NCBI RefSeq assembly: GCF_000015165.1
Contig: NC_009485.1
Span: 5,227,501-5,291,500, forward strand
From: Bradyrhizobium sp. BTAi1
Lineage (GTDB): Bacteria; Pseudomonadota; Alphaproteobacteria; Rhizobiales; Xanthobacteraceae
Direction of reading: 5' to 3'
Length of the DNA: 64,000 nucleotides
The translations under genes and the position numbers were made by a program. The notes beneath the pieces were generated by a model, which was not told the origin of the DNA, searched no databases, and worked only from the letters and a program-made list of their open reading frames with translations. This document shows positions 25,391 through 33,841 of the stretch, piece after piece (the stretch's first letter is position 1; the number at the start of each line of letters is the position of its first letter).

Positions 25391-26923
25391 TTACAGTGGC
25401 AGATTGTCGTGCTTCTTCGCCGGCATTTCCATCTTCTTGTCCCTGAGCATCGCGAGCGCACGGGCGATGCGGCGGCGGGTGGAGTGCGGCATGATCACGT
25501 CGTCGATATAGCCGCGCTCGGCGGCGATGAACGGCGACAGGAAGCGGTCCTCATATTCCTTGGTGCGCGCGGCAATCTTCTCCGGGTCCGCCATATCGGC
25601 GCGGAAGATGATCTCGACCGCGCCCTTGGCGCCCATCACCGCGATCTGCGCCGTCGGCCAAGCGTAGTTCATGTCGGCGCCGATCTCCTTGGAGGCCATG
25701 ACGTCGAAGGCGCCGCCATAGGCCTTGCGGGTGATGACCGTGACCAGCGGCACCGTGCACTGCGAATAGGCGAACAGCAGCTTCGCGCCATGCTTGATCA
25801 GGCCGCCATATTCCTGCGCGGTGCCAGGCAGGAAGCCCGGCACGTCAACGAAGGTGACGATCGGGATGTTGAAGGCATCGCAGAAGCGGACGAAGCGCGC
25901 GGCCTTGCGCGAGGCGTCCGAGTCGAGCACGCCCGCCAGCACCATCGGCTGGTTGGCGACGAAGCCGACCGTGCGGCCGGCGATGCGACCGAAGCCGGTG
26001 ACGATGTTCTTGGCGAAGCCCTCGGCAATCTCGAAGAAATCGCCCTCGTCGACGACCTTCAGGATCAGCTCCTTCATGTCATAGGGCTTGTTCGGATTGT
26101 CGGGGATCAGCGTATCCAGCGACATGTCGACGCGCTCGATGTCGTCGAAGCTCGGCCATTCCGGCACGCCGTCGGTGTTGTTCGACGGCAGGAAGTCGAT
26201 CAGACGGCGCATCTGCAGCAGCGTCTCGACGTCATTGTCGAAGGCGCCGTCGGCGATCGAAGAGCGCGTCGCATGCACGGAGGCACCGCCGAGCTCTTCC
26301 GCCGTGACCACCTCATTGGTGACGGTCTTCACGACGTCGGGCCCGGTGACAAACATATAGCTGGTGTTCTTCACCATGAAGATGAAGTCGGTCATGGCCG
26401 GCGAATAGACGTCGCCGCCGGCGCAGGGACCCATGATGACCGAGATCTGCGGGATCACGCCGGACGCCAGCACGTTGCGGCGGAACACATAGGAATAGCC
26501 CGCGAGCGCCGCGACGCCCTCCTGGATGCGGGCGCCGCCGGCATCATAGAGGCCGATGATCGGCGCGCGCGCCTTCATCGCCATGTCCTGCAGCTTGGTG
26601 ATCTTGAGCGCATGGGTCTCGGACAGCGAGCCGCCGAACACGGTGAAATCCTTGGCAAAGACGAAGGTCTTGCGGCCGTTGACGGTGCCCCAGCCGGTGA
26701 CGACCCCGTCGCCGGGGACCTTGGTCTTCTCCATGCCGAACTCGGTCGAACGGTGCTCGACGAACATGTCGAACTCCTCGAAGGAGCCCTTGTCGAGCAG
26801 GAGCTCGATGCGCTCGCGGGCCGTCAGCTTGCCGCGCGCATGCTGCGCCTCAATGCGCTTCTCGCCGCCGCCCAGCCGCGCGCCCGCGCGCCGCGTTTCG
26901 AGGGTGTCCAGGATGTCCTTCAT
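25391..26923 (-). CDS. pccB: Propionyl-CoA carboxylase beta chain (carboxyltransferase)
   Basis: 510 residues, the standard length of biotin-dependent acyl-CoA carboxyltransferases. It transfers the carboxyl group from biotin to propionyl-CoA to form methylmalonyl-CoA. Landmarks: [22 protein letters not shown] at the start, [29 protein letters not shown] (acyl-CoA oxyanion loop), [14 protein letters not shown], and the second crotonase half with [18 protein letters not shown] and [13 protein letters not shown]. The alpha (biotin) chain is not adjacent. Upstream GGGAAG supports the ATG ending at 26923. Substrate choice (propionyl versus other short acyl-CoAs) follows family similarity. Confidence 0.92.
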   Translation of the reverse strand: MKDILDTLETRRAGARLGGGEKRIEAQHARGKLTARERIELLLDKGSFEEFDMFVEHRSTEFGMEKTKVPGDGVVTGWGTVNGRKTFVFAKDFTVFGGSLSETHALKITKLQDMAMKARAPIIGLYDAGGARIQEGVAALAGYSYVFRRNVLASGVIPQISVIMGPCAGGDVYSPAMTDFIFMVKNTSYMFVTGPDVVKTVTNEVVTAEELGGASVHATRSSIADGAFDNDVETLLQMRRLIDFLPSNNTDGVPEWPSFDDIERVDMSLDTLIPDNPNKPYDMKELILKVVDEGDFFEIAEGFAKNIVTGFGRIAGRTVGFVANQPMVLAGVLDSDASRKAARFVRFCDAFNIPIVTFVDVPGFLPGTAQEYGGLIKHGAKLLFAYSQCTVPLVTVITRKAYGGAFDVMASKEIGADMNYAWPTAQIAVMGAKGAVEIIFRADMADPEKIAARTKEYEDRFLSPFIAAERGYIDDVIMPHSTRRRIARALAMLRDKKMEMPAKKHDNLPL

Positions 26924-27048
26924 GCGCTTCCCGCCCGTTCCCGATGTCGTGAGTGTTGGCGGCCTTCTAACACGGCTATTTCGGAGGCGAAAAGCAGCTT
27001 TCGGCAGCACCGCTGATCCTCCCGCAGTTCGGAATTGGAAGCAGAATC

Positions 27049-27480
27049 ATGGATATGACCATCAATACGGATGCTGTGATTGAGGCTGGAGGCCCGTCCC
27101 GGGACGCCGCCTCGGGCGGCGTCCGCACGCTGCTGCGGCTCGAAGGGCTGGTGCTGGCGGCCGGCGCGACCGCCTTTTATGCCCATCAGGGCGGATCATG
27201 GTGGCTGTTCGCCGCCCTCTTCCTGGCGCCCGACATCAGCTTCGCCGCCTATCTCGCTGGACCGCGTGTCGGCGCCGCGGTCTACAATGCTGTGCACAGC
27301 ACGCTGGCCCCCGCCGTTTTGCTCGCGATCGGGCTTTGGGCCGGACCGCCGCTGGTCACCGGCCTTGCCACCATCTGGCTCGCCCATGTCGGCGTCGACC
27401 GACTGGCCGGCTATGGGCTGAAATATGCCGACGGCTTTGGCTTCACTCATCTCGGCCGGATCGGACGGGCGGCGGCCTGA
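27049..27480 (+). CDS. DUF4260 membrane protein
   Basis: 143 residues, four hydrophobic segments. LRLEGLVLAAGATAFYAHQGGSWWLFAALFLAPDISFAAYLAGPRVGAAVYNAVHS is the diagnostic DUF4260 region (LaPDlsm.gY, YN..HS), and IWLAHVGVDRLAGYGLKYADGFGFTHLG ends it. The family is a small inner-membrane protein of unknown function; conserved Asp and His residues in the membrane suggest possible metal or proton handling. It is divergent from pccB with 125 bases between. Confidence 0.85.
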   Translation: MDMTINTDAVIEAGGPSRDAASGGVRTLLRLEGLVLAAGATAFYAHQGGSWWLFAALFLAPDISFAAYLAGPRVGAAVYNAVHSTLAPAVLLAIGLWAGPPLVTGLATIWLAHVGVDRLAGYGLKYADGFGFTHLGRIGRAAA

Positions 27481-27637
27481 GCGCAGGCGCGCCGCGGCGG
27501 ATTCCCAGCGGGCTGGTCGGCGACGTTGTCCACCGCCCTGCACGCGCACAGCTCAGCTCATGGTTTGACACAACCAGGCAGCGCCGTTCTACTCGCATTC
27601 AAAGCTGCAAAATAAGCAGCGATGCAGGAGGATGGCC

Positions 27638-28726
27638 ATGGAGCGACGCGTCAGTGGCACGCCGACGATGTTTGGCACGTGCAGGAATCGCGCTGCCAGT
27701 TGTGCAAGGTGGCGCGTCCGTCCGCGATCCCGACGCGCGATCGCGATGGCGGCCGTTGCGGTGCTCGCAGCCCTTGGCCTCACGCTCGCCAACAGCGCGA
27801 GCGCGCAGGGCATCACCAAGGATGTGCCGGCGCGGGTCGAGATGTATCCGATCGCCTCGGTAACTTTGTCCGATCGGCAATTCCTCTCCGGCGACGAGGG
27901 CGGCACTCCGGTCACCGTGGTCGGCGAACTGCGCGTGGCGCAGGGCAGCGGCCGGCTGCCGGTGGTGGTGCTGATGCATGGGTCCGGCGGCGTCGGCGGC
28001 AACATCGCGGCCTGGAGCCGCACCTTCAACGCGATGGGGATCTCGACCTTCGTCATCGACGGCTTCAGCGGTCGCGGCATCACCGCGACCAGCACCAACC
28101 AGGCGCAGCTCGGCCGGCTCAACCTGATCATGGACATCTATCACGGGCTCGAGGTGCTCGCGAAACATCCGCGCGTCGATCCCGAGCGCATCGTATTGAT
28201 GGGATTCTCGCGCGGCGGACAGGCGGCGCTCTATGCGAGCCTCGAGCGCTTCCACAAGCGCTGGAACAGATCCGGGCTGCAATTCGCCGCCTATCTCCCG
28301 TTCTATCCCGACTGCTCGACGACCTATCGCGGCGACACCGAACTGGTGGCGCGGCCGATCCGGATCTTCCACGGCGGACCGGACGACTACAATCCGGTGC
28401 GGACCTGCAAGGCCTTCGTCGAGCGGCTCAAGGCGGCCGGCCGCGACGTCGAGCTGACGGAATACCCGGACTCGCCGCACGGCTTCGATATCGGCCTGCT
28501 CGGCGCCAACATGCTGGCGATTTCGCCCAAGGCGCAGACCGTGCGCAATTGCCGGATCACCGAAGGCGAAGGCGGCCTGCTGATGAACGCCGAGACGCAG
28601 CAGCCTTTCACCTATCAGGATGCCTGTGTCGAGTTCGATCCGCATGTCGGCGGCAATCCGGCGACCGCGGAGGCGGCGCGCCAGGCCGTGACGGACTTCC
28701 TGCGCACGCTGTTCAAACTGTCGTGA
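27638..28726 (+). CDS. Exported dienelactone-hydrolase-like alpha/beta hydrolase
   Basis: 362 residues; the ATG at 27638 is chosen because AGGAGG lies 6 bases upstream (an ATG two codons earlier abuts that site). The N-terminus is basic with a hydrophobic stretch at about 35-52 and an ANSASAQ cleavage site. Motifs: VVVLMHGSGGVGG (oxyanion), nucleophile elbow GFSRGG with Ser191, IFHGGPDDYNPV (acid) and YPDSPHGFDI (His). Four Cys residues in the second half may form disulfides. It resembles dienelactone hydrolase family periplasmic proteins. The real substrate is unknown. Confidence 0.83.
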   Translation: MERRVSGTPTMFGTCRNRAASCARWRVRPRSRRAIAMAAVAVLAALGLTLANSASAQGITKDVPARVEMYPIASVTLSDRQFLSGDEGGTPVTVVGELRVAQGSGRLPVVVLMHGSGGVGGNIAAWSRTFNAMGISTFVIDGFSGRGITATSTNQAQLGRLNLIMDIYHGLEVLAKHPRVDPERIVLMGFSRGGQAALYASLERFHKRWNRSGLQFAAYLPFYPDCSTTYRGDTELVARPIRIFHGGPDDYNPVRTCKAFVERLKAAGRDVELTEYPDSPHGFDIGLLGANMLAISPKAQTVRNCRITEGEGGLLMNAETQQPFTYQDACVEFDPHVGGNPATAEAARQAVTDFLRTLFKLS

Positions 28727-28825
28727 GTAAAATAGAACGATTTCGATCAATTGTTGAAGTGACAGATCGAACGTATTGGGTGTTCCTGCGTTGTCGCTCG
28801 CTTTTCGACGATGAAACGGAGCCCG

Positions 28826-29311
28826 ATGATGCGCGCCTCTCGCCTTGCGATTCCCACCTTGCTGACGGCCCTCGCCTGGGGCGTCACGGCCCATGCGGCG
28901 CCCGCCTCGCCATTCCGGGCACTGGAAGGCTCGTGGAGCGGCGGCGGCGTGATCAGCATGTCCGACGGCAACCAGGAGCGGCTGCGCTGCCGCGCCGCCT
29001 ACGACGTCGGCGGCACCGGCGAGCAGCTCAGGCTCAACATCCGCTGTGCCAGCGACAGCTACAATATCGATCTCTCGAGCGACGTCGCCTATCGCGGCGG
29101 TGAGATTTCCGGGCAATGGACCGAGTCGAGCCACAATGCGTCCGGCACGATCGAGGGGCGCGCCGTCGGCAATCGCATCGAGGCCCAGGCGCGCGGCCAG
29201 ACCTTCTCGGCCGGGCTGGCGCTGACGACCAGCGGCAAGCGGCAGACGGTGTCGATCCGGCCCGCGGGCGCGGAGATCACCGCGGTTGATCTCCAATTGT
29301 CGCGGCGCTGA
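28826..29311 (+). CDS. Small exported beta-rich protein, unknown
   Basis: 161 residues from the ATG at 28826, which follows GGAG; an ATG five codons earlier is possible. Signal peptide about 1-24 (LLTALAWGVTAHA). The mature part begins SPFRALEGSWSGGGVISMSDGNQERLRCRAAYDV and repeats short beta strands, with two Cys (LRCRA, NIRCA). The pattern LeGsWsG...G resembles lipocalin-like or DUF-type periplasmic proteins common in Bradyrhizobium. No function can be given. Confidence 0.75.
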   Translation: MMRASRLAIPTLLTALAWGVTAHAAPASPFRALEGSWSGGGVISMSDGNQERLRCRAAYDVGGTGEQLRLNIRCASDSYNIDLSSDVAYRGGEISGQWTESSHNASGTIEGRAVGNRIEAQARGQTFSAGLALTTSGKRQTVSIRPAGAEITAVDLQLSRR

Positions 29312-29374
29312 TCCAGCAACGCTCTCCACCATCAAGGCAGCGTGCGCCGCTGCCGATGATGTACCGTCACACGC

Positions 29375-30193
29375 TCACAATGCGCCGATATCCTTCAGGC
29401 AGGCCTGGGTCAGCGTCATCCGCGCTTTGACATGGCGTGGCTCGGGGCAATCCATGTTGAGCGCAAACACGGTCGGCTGGTCACCCTTCTCGACCCAGCC
29501 GACCATCCAACCGAGCGAGCCCTGCTCCTTGCCGAGCAGGCCGGACTTGGCGTGGATGACGGCATCACCGACCTTGGTCACGGGGATGATATCGCGCGTC
29601 AGATCCTGGCTGCGCTTGGAGACCGGCAGCGCACCACGCCTGAGTCGGTCGATGAAGTCGACCTGCTCCACCGGATCGATGCGAAGCGCGCCGGTCAGCC
29701 AGAACTGATCGATGCCGCCGCCGATGTCGTGATTGCCGTAATCGAGCTCCTCGAGATATTTCTGCATCCGCTCGGGGCCGATGCGCCGCGCGATCTCCTG
29801 AAACACCGGCACCGCCGACACCGCGATCGCGCTGCGCAGCGTATGATCCTTGTTCCAGGCCTCGATCGATCGCGTGACGCCGTCCCATTTGAACATGTCG
29901 GTGTCGGGATCGGCGACGACGCCGGTCTCCAGCGCGATCAGCGCGTTCGCGATCTTGAAGGTCGAGGCCGGCAGCTTCGCCGCGCCCGAGCGCTCGGTGT
30001 CGCTGGCAATGATCAGATACTCCTCGACCTTATAAGCGAAGAACGTGCCCTGGGTGCCCATGTCGGTGAAGCGTTGAGCGAGCCCGGCGCGGATCTCGTT
30101 GCGGGGCGGCGCGACATGGGCGGATGCGCGCGCCGGCACCAGGCTGGCGCCGGCCATCAAAGCGAGCGCATGGCGGCGGCTGATCAGGGGCAT
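29375..30193 (-). CDS. Class D (OXA-type) beta-lactamase
   Basis: 272 residues. All class D active-site motifs are intact: STFK with Ser77 and Lys80, SAV at 126-128, YGN at 152-154, FWL at 164-166 and KSG at 216-218. These define a serine beta-lactamase acting in the periplasm on penicillins and related drugs. The N-terminus SRRHALALMAG with two Arg before a hydrophobic segment looks like a Tat signal, with cleavage near 25. The ATG ending at 30193 follows GGAGAG. It is likely intrinsic rather than acquired: no mobile element or composition shift surrounds it. The substrate spectrum is unknown. Confidence 0.9.
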   Translation of the reverse strand: MPLISRRHALALMAGASLVPARASAHVAPPRNEIRAGLAQRFTDMGTQGTFFAYKVEEYLIIASDTERSGAAKLPASTFKIANALIALETGVVADPDTDMFKWDGVTRSIEAWNKDHTLRSAIAVSAVPVFQEIARRIGPERMQKYLEELDYGNHDIGGGIDQFWLTGALRIDPVEQVDFIDRLRRGALPVSKRSQDLTRDIIPVTKVGDAVIHAKSGLLGKEQGSLGWMVGWVEKGDQPTVFALNMDCPEPRHVKARMTLTQACLKDIGAL

Positions 30194-30287
30194 GGCAGGT
30201 CTCTCCGTCGACAGTCGGCCCTGCCTATCACAGGGCGTTGGCGATCGAAGCAGGACGGAGATCACAATTGTTGCGGCGCGTGGCGGA

Positions 30288-30584
30288 TCAGCGCACCGGC
30301 CGCGACAGGTTGAGCACGAACACCAGGACCTCGGCGACCGCCTTGTAGAGCTCCTCGGGGATCTCGTCGCCGAGCTCGACATTGGAGAGCGCGCCGGCCA
30401 GCACCTCGTTTTCCTCGATCGGAATGTCGTGTGCGCGCGCGACCTCGATGATCTTGGCGCCGATCGTGCCCTTGCCCTTGGCGACCACGCGGGGCGCGCC
30501 GCCCTGCCCCTTGTCGTAATGCAGCGCGACCGCGAGCTGGGTCTTGGCTGGAATCTTGGTTGCGGCCTTCACGTCGATGCTCAT
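30288..30584 (-). CDS. FlhB/EscU C-terminal-like protein
   Basis: 98 residues. It corresponds to the cytoplasmic C-terminal domain of the flagellar/type III export switch protein FlhB: QLAVALHYDKGQGGAPRVVAKGKGTIGAKIIEVARAHDIPIEENEVLAGAL. The NPTH autocleavage motif and the membrane domain are absent. The start overlaps the stop of the FliK-like gene (ATGA). In FlhB the same domain interacts with FliK to switch export specificity, so genetic coupling to a FliK-like protein fits. Similar FlhB-like orphans are known in several bacteria. Confidence 0.85.
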   Translation of the reverse strand: MSIDVKAATKIPAKTQLAVALHYDKGQGGAPRVVAKGKGTIGAKIIEVARAHDIPIEENEVLAGALSNVELGDEIPEELYKAVAEVLVFVLNLSRPVR

Positions 30585-32218
30585 AGCGCACGATCCAGGA
30601 AATGGCCGGCCTTGGGCGGCATCACCGCTGGCGGCGCGCCGTCCTGCACCACGAGATCGCCCGGGGACAGATCGGCGCGGATCAGCGCCTGGCCCAGATC
30701 CGACAGACCGGCGCGCAGGCGCGCGGCGGTGGCCGGACGCTCGGCCCACATCCGCACCGAAGTGCGCTCGGCATTGAACGAGACCAGCGCATGCACCGGA
30801 CCAGCCGGCTCGACATCGAGCGAGAAGCGCGCGCGCCAGACGCGCTTGGACGTCTCAGGCGCCTGGGTGCCGCCGTCGCGCGAGATCTCGAACTGCGCCA
30901 TCGCGGTGCCCTGCGGCGTCGCGAACGGGATTTCGAAGTTCCAGCGCGGCAGCGTGGGATCGGTGCGCGCCGTCGATGCGTCGGGACGGTCGGGCAGCGA
31001 GGCGACCTGCAGCAAGGCCTGCCGCGACAGCGCCTGGTCGGTCTCGTCGAGCAGCCGATGCGCGATCGCCTGCAGCGGCGCATCCGGGCCGAGCGTCGGC
31101 GTCGCCACGGCCTGCGGCATCGGAGCACCGCCGCGGAACGGCGGCGGCGGCGTGTTGGTGCGGGCGACGTCGCCATTGGCGTTGCGTCCGGGAACCAGGC
31201 CCGCGGCCCGCGGGATCTGTTGCTGGGCTTCCTGCAGCACGGCCAGCACCGCGCCCGGCGTCATCGATTGCGCCTTGGCCTGGCTCAGGGTCTCGATCAG
31301 CGCCGAGCCGGTGAAGCCCGCGGATGCCGCATCCGGCCGGCCTGCTCCCATCACCCAGGGCTGCGGCGGCAGCTCGATCTCGATGTCCGGAACCAATGAG
31401 GGGGCCGCGTTCTGCTGCGCAGCCGCGGCACGGCCGGCCTCGGACAGCACCGAGGCGTAGGATGCGCCCGGCGGCGGTGAGGTTGACGCCGTCGTGCCGG
31501 GATCGACGGTCTGCAATACCGTCGCCAGCGTCTGGCGCAGCACGATCAGGGCCGCCTTCAGATCCGACGGAGCCGATGCGGTGCTGCCCTTGGCAAGCGA
31601 TGCTTCCAGGAACAGGCCGGAATTCTGCACGGCATTGCGGATGTCTTCGCCCGTCAGCCCAGGCGACAGCGCCGTCTGCTGGGCCAGGACCTGCGCCACC
31701 GCGGCCCGCAGAGCGGGCGGCAAATTGGGTGAATCGGCGACCGCCTGGAGATCGGCGAATAATTGCCCCTGGCTGCCCTGCCGGGTCGCGGCGTCCTCGC
31801 TGGCGATCGACAGCGCGAGACGCTCCAGGCCGGTGAGGGGATCGGCCGGCGGGGCCAGCGTGGGTGCGAGCCGACCGGTGACGTCGACAACGGTGGCAGC
31901 CGGCGTGCTGGTGCCGGATGTGCCCGCGGCGGCGCCGTTGCCAGGACCGACGATCGCGAGCTGCAGGCCCTGCCCGGTCTGCGAGACCGCGACCTGCACG
32001 GTCTGGCCAGCCTGCAGCGGCAGCTCGCTGGCGAGCTCCATCGACAGATTTCCGATCGCGACCTGGACCAGGTTCTCGGCGAGCACCTGCTGCACCCGGG
32101 CGCTGAGCAGCGCACCGGCCTGCAGCGTGGCAGCGGCCTGCGGGGCGTTTCCGGCCGGCGAGCTGCCGACGCCACGGACGGCGCTGACGGAAGGCGACGG
32201 CGTGATACTCTGGACCAT
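30581..32218 (-). CDS. FliK-like hook-length control protein
   Basis: 545 residues. A long Ala/Gln/Pro-rich region (about 1-420) precedes a C-terminal FliK domain (about 430-545: FEIPFATPQGTAMAQFEISRDGG, FSLDVEPAGPVHALVSFN). FliK measures hook length and signals the export gate through FlhB. The low-complexity N-terminal part with a RLAPTLAPPADPLTGLERLAL segment matches a ruler-like region. Its next gene encodes an FlhB C-terminal domain, with a 4-base overlap. No other flagellar gene is nearby, so this is an isolated pair. Confidence 0.8.
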   Translation of the reverse strand: MVQSITPSPSVSAVRGVGSSPAGNAPQAAATLQAGALLSARVQQVLAENLVQVAIGNLSMELASELPLQAGQTVQVAVSQTGQGLQLAIVGPGNGAAAGTSGTSTPAATVVDVTGRLAPTLAPPADPLTGLERLALSIASEDAATRQGSQGQLFADLQAVADSPNLPPALRAAVAQVLAQQTALSPGLTGEDIRNAVQNSGLFLEASLAKGSTASAPSDLKAALIVLRQTLATVLQTVDPGTTASTSPPPGASYASVLSEAGRAAAAQQNAAPSLVPDIEIELPPQPWVMGAGRPDAASAGFTGSALIETLSQAKAQSMTPGAVLAVLQEAQQQIPRAAGLVPGRNANGDVARTNTPPPPFRGGAPMPQAVATPTLGPDAPLQAIAHRLLDETDQALSRQALLQVASLPDRPDASTARTDPTLPRWNFEIPFATPQGTAMAQFEISRDGGTQAPETSKRVWRARFSLDVEPAGPVHALVSFNAERTSVRMWAERPATAARLRAGLSDLGQALIRADLSPGDLVVQDGAPPAVMPPKAGHFLDRAL

Positions 32219-32279
32219 ACGCGTACTCGGGTTACGCGCAGAGCCTAGACCTTTGCCCTAAACCCAGCGTTAACCGGCC

Positions 32280-33062
32280 TCAGCTGGCGGGGCCAACGTC
32301 CTGGAGGATGCGGACGGCAGCCTGGTAGTCGATCTCCTTGGCGGCGCGGCGGCGCATCGCCTCCTCGTCCGCGCCCCATTGTTCGACATTGCAGTCCTCG
32401 TCGACATTTGCGGCCGCCCAGACCTGGTCGGCGTCGCGCACGCGCTGCGCCAGCGCCAGCGCCAGCAGCGCCGAGCCGGTGATGGTCGTCACCACATGCG
32501 CGGCCGCCACCGCCCAGGGGCCGGTCGGCAGCGCATTGCGCGCCGCCTGCACCGCGGCGTCGGGCTGGGTCACATGCATGATGCCCTCGGACAGGATGAA
32601 ATGCGCGCCAAGCGTATCGCGCGCCCAGTCCAGCACCGGGTCCCAATGCGTGGCCTCGCGGGCGACCAGCCCTTCGGGATGGCCGGCGCGGTAGAACAAC
32701 AGGTCCGACTGCAGGTATTTGGCCATGTCCTCGCGGACGTCATCGGTGCGGTCGATCACCGACTGCACCACGCTGTTGGCGAAGCGCGTCAGCGGCATCG
32801 TGGCGGGATCGATGATCTCGCCTTGCGCCTGCCACTCGGCAGCCACCGCCTCCGCCAGCGCCTGCACGGGAACGACAACAACGCGGCCCGAGGGCGTGCG
32901 GATCGGCCGTCCATCGAGCGTCACGTGATAGCCGCCATCGACTGCGGCTGTGCCGACGTCCTTGTAGAAGCGCTTGCGCTGGGGCGCGCGCATCGCCTGG
33001 CGCGCCGCCTCCTGCGGATCGGGCTTCCCCTGGCCGACAACCTCGTCGAACAATTCACGCAT
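32280..33062 (-). CDS. ATP12 family F1-ATPase assembly chaperone
   Basis: 260 residues, the length of alphaproteobacterial ATP12. It binds the alpha subunit during F1 assembly. Family features: KRFYKDVGTAAVDGGYHVTLDGRPIRTPSGR, EWQAQGEIIDPATMPLTRFANSVVQSVID, YLQSDLLFYRAGHPEGLVAREATHWDPVLDWA and a terminal QWGADEEAMRRRAAKEIDYQAAVRIL helix. ATP12 is otherwise a mitochondrial protein, so this supports the alphaproteobacterial assignment. The ATG ending at 33062 follows GAGAGGA. Confidence 0.9.
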   Translation of the reverse strand: MRELFDEVVGQGKPDPQEAARQAMRAPQRKRFYKDVGTAAVDGGYHVTLDGRPIRTPSGRVVVVPVQALAEAVAAEWQAQGEIIDPATMPLTRFANSVVQSVIDRTDDVREDMAKYLQSDLLFYRAGHPEGLVAREATHWDPVLDWARDTLGAHFILSEGIMHVTQPDAAVQAARNALPTGPWAVAAAHVVTTITGSALLALALAQRVRDADQVWAAANVDEDCNVEQWGADEEAMRRRAAKEIDYQAAVRILQDVGPAS

Positions 33063-33149
33063 CGAATTCCGGTCCTCTCGCGGGATGATCACACAGGATC
33101 CGTGGTTGCGCGCTAGATAAGGCCGATCCGCCCGAAATGCGAGCTGCCG

Positions 33150-33590
33150 ATGCGCGTCCTGCTGTCCGTCCTCGCCTTGCTCTGGAGCCCGCTCCCGGCC
33201 GCGGCCGGCTTCGGCTCACCGGAATCGCTGGTGCGCAATGTCTATGCGCATTATGGCCAGGGCCAGCCGGACCTCTCCGCGGGCCTGCCGCGGACCGCCG
33301 AGGCGGCGCGGCAATTCTTCGACCCGAGCCTCGCCAAGGCGTGGGCGGCGCCGCGGCGCGAGCCCTACGACTTCCTGGTGCAGAGCCCGCGCTGGAAGCT
33401 CGGTCCGGTCGCGATCTCGATCATGCGCAAGCAGTTCGACAAGACCTACGTCGCGGCCGCCTTCGACAATCAGGGCCGGCGCGTCACCATGAACTTCATC
33501 GTCGTGAAGGGACCGGACGGCTGGGTCATCCTCGACGTCGAGACCCCACACGATTCGCTGCGGCTGTTCCTGGAGCAGTTCCGGAACTGA
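33150..33590 (+). CDS. Small exported DUF3828-like protein
   Basis: 146 residues with a signal peptide (about 1-19, LLSVLALLWSPLPAAAG). The mature part SPESLVRNVYAHYGQGQ...EAARQFFDPSLAKAW and DGWVILDVETPHDSLRLFLEQF is the two-layer pattern of DUF3828 or SnoaL-like small periplasmic proteins. No catalytic residues are evident. The gene lies 65 bases before the sigma region 1.1-like gene on the same strand. Confidence 0.75.
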   Translation: MRVLLSVLALLWSPLPAAAGFGSPESLVRNVYAHYGQGQPDLSAGLPRTAEAARQFFDPSLAKAWAAPRREPYDFLVQSPRWKLGPVAISIMRKQFDKTYVAAAFDNQGRRVTMNFIVVKGPDGWVILDVETPHDSLRLFLEQFRN

Positions 33591-33655
33591 GGCGGCCTGG
33601 CAGCCGATTCGTCTCCCCCTTGGGTAGATGCGCCCAATTTCAGCAGGAGAAGACC

Positions 33656-33829
33656 ATGCTCGTGTCGGAGATCATTCGCCGGGCCATCGCGATGAGCGAG
33701 CCGGATGGCGAGATCAGCTTCGACGAATTGAACGCGCTGTGCGGATCGGACATGCCGCCCGAGGACATCGAAGACATCTTCTGCGCCTTGCGGGATGCAG
33801 GCATTCAGCTCGTCGAACAGAGAGGCTGA
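33656..33829 (+). CDS. Stand-alone sigma-70 region 1.1-like protein
   Basis: 57 residues. The segment GEISFDELNALCGSDMPPEDIEDIFCALRDAGIQLVE matches the pattern of sigma-70 region 1.1 (G.ltydELNd.lp.d..s.eqIddi...L.d.GIqvv). In primary sigma factors this region blocks DNA binding by the free sigma. Here it exists alone, with a helical head (MLVSEIIRRAIAMSEPD) and no DNA-binding regions. The ATG at 33656 has CAGGAGA 6 bases upstream. Two Cys residues are present. It could bind RNA polymerase as a decoy or be a regulator; the role is unproven. Confidence 0.75.
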   Translation: MLVSEIIRRAIAMSEPDGEISFDELNALCGSDMPPEDIEDIFCALRDAGIQLVEQRG

Positions 33830-33841
33830 GCGCCGCACGGC

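Noticed and set aside
25265-27016. A 583-residue plus-strand frame opposite pccB
   Set aside because: Antisense shadow; the carboxyltransferase motifs on the minus strand explain the sequence.
27599-29335. A 578-residue minus-strand frame across two exported-protein genes
   Set aside because: Two separate plus-strand genes with signal peptides and ribosome binding sites cover it; the frame is a shadow.
29375-30193. Class D beta-lactamase as part of a resistance island
   Set aside because: No transposase, integrase, direct repeats or composition change lies on either side.
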